From: Endocalyx cinctus
Lineage: Eukaryota > Ascomycota > Sordariomycetes > Amphisphaeriales > Apiosporaceae
Assembly: GCA_001600455.1 (NCBI GenBank)
Contig: BCKC01000001.1
Coordinates: forward strand, 7,323,418 to 7,387,417
Reading direction: 5' to 3'
DNA: 64,000 bases
Numbering within the stretch: the stretch's first letter is position 1; the number at the start of each line of letters is the position of its first letter. Under the pieces are notes generated by a model that worked only from the letters and a program-made list of their open reading frames with translations, ran no database searches and was not told the origin of the DNA. The position numbers and the translations under genes are program-made. Positions 58,601 to 64,000 of the stretch are shown here, piece after piece.

Positions 58601-61600
58601 GTGGAATCAATAGCTATCGACTTACCTCGTCCAATTCTGAGTGCATCCTTCACCTCTTCCGGATCATAAAGTGATGGAGTGGTCAATCGCAGAGCCTGGT
58701 TGCGAGAAAATGCGACCAGTAAGCGTTGGTACATGTCTTTCAGCATGCCCAAATCTTCTGGTTCGAAGAGCGCTGACTGGCCGGCCATGATGACACGGCA
58801 CTCTCCTCCCGGGTTCTCAATGATGTCCAGGCTAAGATCGTACGCGGCCTGTCCTTGCTCGAATGATTTTACCTCACTACGGCAGTCACAGAAATTCCGT
58901 CTTTCCGAGGTACCTGGTCGGTAGTTGACCAAGACCTGGAACAGTGGGCTGTGTGTAGTGGCGCGCGGGACACCAAGCTCGTTCACGATAACATCAAACG
59001 GAACCTTGGAGTGGGCAAATGCAGCCATTGCCTTACTGCGGACGCGCTTCAAAGTGCTGGCAAAAGTTTCGTTGGGTTGAGACTTGAGAAGGAGTGGCAA
59101 AAGGTTCAAATACATGCCGACGCTCTGCATCATCGCAGTGTCTTGCCTATTGGCAGAGCTGATACCAATACAGATATCCTCTACCTTGACCAGCCGGGAA
59201 AGCATGGTATAGAAAACGGCGAGGTGAAATTGGAACGGTGTCGCCTTTGATCCTTCGCAGGCGGACTGGATCCGAGTGATTGCATTCTGGTCCAGGCGGA
59301 ATTCCGCGGTATGACTCGAGTAAGCAGTGAGAGCGGTGCGCGACCGCGTCTTGGCCAGAGGCAAGAGTGGGAGAACAGATGGGGCCTTGCCGCCAAACTC
59401 GTTCTTCCAAAATGAAATTTCGTCGAGCCACATTCCAGATTTGAATTCTCGGTGCTGCTGTTCGGCGAATGTCGGATACTGAAGAATGCTACTAGCGCTT
59501 GTGAGTCTCTTCGAGTCATACAGCATTTGCAGTTCGCGAAGTACAACTTCCAAGCTCATGCCATCCATATTGATATGGTGATATCCAATGAGCAGGCGGA
59601 ATGACCGAGATGATTTCTTGAGAAGAATGATTCTCATGTTCTCCCCCTCTGCCAGCTTGTATCTGTACTGCTTGAGCTCGCGATAGACCTCCTCCGCCTC
59701 AGCATCGCTAGCGATATCCTGTATCTCCAAGGCTAGGGTTGAGTCAACAAGTACTTCTTGCATGGTCTGACTGGAATCATCACCAGGGACAAATCGGGTC
59801 CGAAGTGCCTCGTGGCGTTGGCCGATATGTTTTACTGCTCTTTCAAATCTGTCAACATCTAGAGAGCCGCTTAGGTCAATAGTCAAGGTAATATTGAGCG
59901 CTGAAGCAGGATCCTTCAAGTACATCTCTAAGAACCAAATTCGCGATTGAGCAAATGCGATAGGAGTCTTCTTGCTAACAGCCAACTCGCTGTCAACTGA
60001 GTCAAGAGACCATACGGAGCCATGAGATTGGCCTCCATACGCGTCGACGTCCGATCCCGCATTCAAAGAAACAAGAGATCTTGAGGTGTAGGTCGTATCA
60101 TTACTAGGAGTATTGATTTTCACACCATCGTCACTGGACAATGACTTGTTATCTGATTCTGCGGCGGGTGTGCTAGGCCTAGGGGATCCCCTCCACTGCA
60201 CCGAATCTGGTGTTAGAGTATCCGCTTTCTTGATAATCGGTTCCGGTTTCGCGATGACAGGTTTGCGATCGTTAGAATTTCCTTTGGCTGCAGAAATTTT
60301 GGGCTCGGTCTTTTCAACCGGCTTCTCCTTGGGCTTTCCTACCGACTTGTCTTTAGGCGGACCATTAGGAACCTGCGGCTTCCGTTTCCTTGCTGCACTT
60401 TTATCATTTGGGTCCATGTTAGGTGTCAATTCCTTAGGGAGCAACTGTTGCGCGGTCTCGAGGATATCGCCCACAGTTGCTCCTCCCAGAATCTTGAGGA
60501 CTGGAATTTCAAGCTGAAGCTCTTTAATAAACCAAGACCTAATGTCGACGGCGAAGAGAGAGTCAATGCCAAGGGTATCCGCTGTTTGATCAATTACTGG
60601 TCGGGCTTCTTCAAGTTGCAAACTTGAGCAGAGCTTGGCGGCAAAGGCATCTGAGACGTATGTTAGTAACGATATGTAGATGAAGAAAGCAAGGAAATGA
60701 TTTTTTACCATGTATAATCTCATATACTTCGGCCGGGTTGATTGCTTCCAGAAGCTGAGCCTTCACTGGGACGCCTCGACCCTTTGCGCCCTGGCTGCCC
60801 AGCTCGCTTTCTTGGCTTTCCTTGATACAGTGCTGAAACATCGGGTTATAATACCAAGTGATGTTCTTCTTAGAATCATCGCTGTTATCGATCATCATCA
60901 TACCGGTCGACAGCTCCGGAGATCCTGTGTTTTGAGGTTGGCCAGCATAGACCGCCTCAGCAAAGAGCTGTCGGAAGTCTTGTTCAGAGAGCCACATGTT
61001 ACCTACCTTTCGCAAGAATTCCTGCTGCGCCAGAGTTAATTCTCTGGTTACGTACCCATTACCGAAGATGGCACCAATATGCACCACAGATGCATTGAGG
61101 CCTCTACGTCTCCGCTGAGTCGCCAATCCCGACATGAACATGTTGGCAGCAGCATAGGCGGACTGTCCTGGGTTACCAGTCACACAAGCCATAGATGAAA
61201 AGAAGACGAAAAAGTCGAGAGGCGTATCGTGGAATATCTCCTCGAGGTAGGTGCTTCCGTTCACTTTTGGCTGAGTGACTTTATTGACTCGTTCCAAATC
61301 GAGCTCAGAGAATGCAGTGTCATGAAGGACCATAGCCCCCTGGGCGACGCCGGCGATCGGAGGCATTGTCTGGGAGATCTTGCTATAAACAGCTCGGACA
61401 GACTCTCGATCACAGATATTGCTAGAGTGGGAAGGGTCAGTGGTATGTGAGCGAGGGGAGAATTTCCGCTGTACTTACTTGGCGATAACTTCAATTTTCA
61501 CTCCCAGAATTTTCATCTTGCTCATCCATCGTTCATCAACCTTGGGGTTTCGGCTGGTTATAACTATGTACCGAGCTCCCTGCTTAGCCATCCATTCACA

Positions 61601-64000
61601 AAGCGAAAGACCTAGACCACCTGAAAGACCAACAAGCCAGTACGTCTTGTCGTTCCTGAACTTAACCGTGGCATTGATAGGCTGGATTTGAACTGGGACC
61701 GTGCTAGGTTCAGCTGGCCAGGAGACAACACGTGCATCCCCGCCAATGTTACTAGTAGTCAAGTCCTCCAGAGTGACAACTTCTAGATCTTGATGCTGTT
61801 GGCTAAGGCTATTTGCTTGCTGGGTCAGCATCAGGGAATATTTGACATTCACGAGAATAGACCTAATTTCCTGCTCCGAATGACCCAGTGAGATTCTTGC
61901 CGTGGAGGAAGTGAGCAGAGTGCCGAATTTCACTTGAGTAACCTCTGCCGGCAAGCATTCCAAGAGGCCCGCGGAGAGTGACTTTTCCGCGCCCATATCG
62001 AGAATCAAGACAGAGGATGGAGACGCCGTGCCGATTCTGGAGGTAACCCAGTTCTGAATCTCCGTTTCAGTGGCCCTGGGGTGGATATAGTCCCACTTCG
62101 TGCCAGGTTCGGCTGTGATATAGAGGACTCTCGTCGCTCCTTTGTCCATAGCAATACGATCTATGGCGTAACTGAGCATACTAGTCGGCTGTAGTACGAT
62201 AACAAGGGTTCCTGCTGAGGCATCTCTAAGGGCTGCACGGACAAGAAGCTCTGTGTAAGATAGCTGAAGGTAATTTGTAGATTTCTGTGCTGGGAGAATG
62301 AAAGCCTGGGGAACTCTGACCATGGATGCTTGTTTAGGAGAGAGCGCCAGCACGGTCTTTGCGGTGTCCCTCCTTAATCCAAGAACAGGGAACAGGAAAG
62401 TGCCTCTTGACACCTCAACGGCCCGACTAACGGAGTACAGGACATCAATGTCTATGGCTTCCTTCAGTTCGGCTGTATCCTTGCCCTCTACAAGATACCA
62501 TGGCGCATTCTGTGTCTTCGGTGGAACAAGTTCGACAGCTTGTTCCCTGAAAGCAATTTGCTTCGTGATGTCGCGACGGCCAGAGTTATATCGATCGTTT
62601 TGTCTCTTGTTCAACTTAAATCGGGGAATGAAGAATCGACCGGCCTTGTCAAGGTACAATTCCGGTTCGACAGAGTTAAGAAGAGGAGCACTCTCCGCAG
62701 CCTCATTTTCCCAATTTTCTGCCATGTGGAAACGCAACAACGACTCAGCAATAGCGGTGGGATCCGCAGGGGCCTCAGTGTCAAGGTCTAAGAATTGTAA
62801 GCGCAGATGCAACATTTCTAGTACAATACATCTGCCAAATCCGATTACCATTCTAGAGAATGGATCACCAGCGCGAACTCCTTGAGTGACCCAGAGAACA
62901 CTGCTGGATTGCTTGAAGACCGTTTGGAATCCACTCAACTTCTCAGCATTCATGGACTTAAAGACAGGCTCCTGGATGTCGCTAAGGCAGAGTACAGCGC
63001 CTCCAACTGGAAGATCGTCGGATCTCAGGTGGCTCAAAGACTCAATGAAGTTGACGCTGCCACAAAACGAGCCTAAGATTTGATCTACATCTCTTGCTAG
63101 TTCACCGCCACCGATGATTGTCAACTGTGGCACTACGGTCGCTGCAGTTTCTCGTCGTTGTAGAGGCTGCTTCAGGAGCTCAACCTTTTCATCAGTTGCT
63201 TGAGAGACAATGACAGAAAGAGGAACAGGTAAGATTTCATCATGCGGCATGGATGTATCAATCCCAGAGAAGCCGGTCTGCTTCAGGCAGGTTTCCCACT
63301 CCTCAATACCGATGCAAGGGGATAGGGCTCGGCCGTCATCATAGCCGAGCCACCAACCTTGGAGACCACCAAAGAGAAGACCAAACCTCATTTGATCATT
63401 CTCTGTGATCTCAAGAAGAAGCAAATAGCCACCAGGCTTAAGAAGACGGCGGACATTGCGAAGGGTCTGGTTCAGGTCGCGGGTCGCGTGGAGAACCAAG
63501 GATGCGATGATAACATCGTAAGAGCCGTCCTCGAATCCTTGACCTTCGATGTCCTTCTCGATGTCGAGAACCTTGAAGTTCATCTTCGAACTGTGCGCTG
63601 AGAACACGGATCTGGCCTTTTCAAAGAAACCACCGGAGATATCAGTGAAAGTATAGGTAGAGAACTTATCACCAAGCGCACCAAGGAACGATTTGGTGGC
63701 GCCACCCGTACCAGCACCAATCTCGAGAACGTGCATATGAGGGTACCTGTGGCCAATTTGGCTTGCTAGAGAAGCCAGGTAGGCAGTGTAACGGGGCATA
63801 CCATGGGCAACGACGTAGAAATCATTGAGCATATTGTCTTGGAGCATAGGCTCCAGCATGGTAATCTCGCCGCGCACAACGGCGGCAATATTCTCACCCA
63901 CAGCGCGCATGAGCTTCAGGTCAATGTTGTCAGGATATCTGTCGAAGATATCTAGGATGACATCCTTAGTATCACGCTGCCACTCTTGCTTGGCGAAACG
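55646..64000 (-). CDS. Hybrid PKS-NRPS megasynthase, 3' part (MT-ER0-KR-ACP-C-A-T-R)
   Basis: The frame is open to the right edge, so the N-terminal KS-AT-DH part lies outside. Exons in view are 64000-61479, 61421-60709, 60650-58626 and 58572-55646, giving 2728 codons. Domains in order: C-methyltransferase (SAM motif LEIGAGTGG); an ER-like region without the GGVG nucleotide motif (ER0); KR (GLSGGLGLS, then FSSMAC and SAYAAAN); ACP (GIDSLFAVDI); a Lys/Pro/Ser linker; C (HHINMDG); A (MYTSGSTGVPKG, CYGPTE, KTGD, MPTNVSGKID); T (HVGGSSML); terminal R (LTGSTGFLG, YISTAAV, GYLATK). It makes a methylated polyketide joined to an amino acid. R with Thr-Tyr-Lys intact predicts NADPH release as an aldehyde. 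It is probably the core of the cluster with the hydrolase, pump, regulator and acyltransferase. Confidence 0.93.

Noticed and set aside
1..64000. tRNA, rRNA, CRISPR array or intact transposon
   Set aside because: No tRNA-like T-loop with matching arms, no array of spaced repeats and no terminal repeats with transposase or reverse transcriptase frames were found by eye.

Overview
The window looks like nuclear DNA of a filamentous ascomycete. Genes carry short introns (about 50-140 bp) with GTAAGT-type donors, CTAAC/CTGAC-like branch points and YAG acceptors. They are spaced by AT-rich intergenic DNA, and the families include Zn2Cys6 regulators, a Rad21 kleisin, a PMR1-type Ca-ATPase and a fungal PKS-NRPS. 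The gene set and the scattered TAGGTA-type short repeats fit a Sordariomycete. A Xylariales-like lineage is only a guess, because nothing here is diagnostic.

Left part (1-34 kb) is mostly housekeeping or general metabolism: an Elongin-A subunit (815-2110, -), a decayed coding region (about 2880-3871, -), cohesin Rad21 (5317-7333, -), a 4.3 kb AT-rich gene desert, an HMT1-type half ABC transporter (11616-13574, +), a 2-oxoglutarate/Fe(II) oxygenase (13964-15227, -), a monocarboxylate-type MFS carrier (17082-18859, +), a cysteine dioxygenase with a broken frame (19228-19933, -), a hemerythrin-like protein (20264-20949, -), a DUF924 protein (22272-22937, -), a CorA-type Mg transporter (24126-26754, -), a PMR1-type Ca/Mn ATPase (27901-31309, +) and a short-chain dehydrogenase (32610-33930, -).

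Right part (36.9-64 kb) has the look of a secondary-metabolite cluster running off the right edge: a BAHD-like acyltransferase (36916-38523, -), a Zn2Cys6 regulator with an AflR-like C-terminus (39346-41316, -), an alpha/beta hydrolase of the type found beside cytochalasan PKS-NRPS genes (45179-46580, +), a 14-TM-type MFS efflux pump (47126-49081, -) and the 3' 8.4 kb of a PKS-NRPS megasynthase (55646-64000, -; MT, inactive ER, KR, ACP, C, A, T, R). The R domain keeps its Thr-Tyr-Lys set, so reductive release to an amino aldehyde is predicted, and the ER0 implies a separate trans-acting enoyl reductase that is not in the window. Two promoters (acyltransferase and hydrolase) share the 11-mer CGGCTCCGAAT.

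Between the efflux pump and the megasynthase sits a head-to-head pair of AIG1/GIMAP-like P-loop GTPases. One (50645-about 52456, -) has G domain, long coiled coil and a possible glycine-zipper tail. The other (52844-55167, +) has G domain, coiled coil and a WD-like propeller. This pair is the least explained part of the window and the best candidate for an undescribed system.

All gene models were spliced by eye. Where the frame closes exactly across introns, confidence is high; doubtful ends are stated in the entries.
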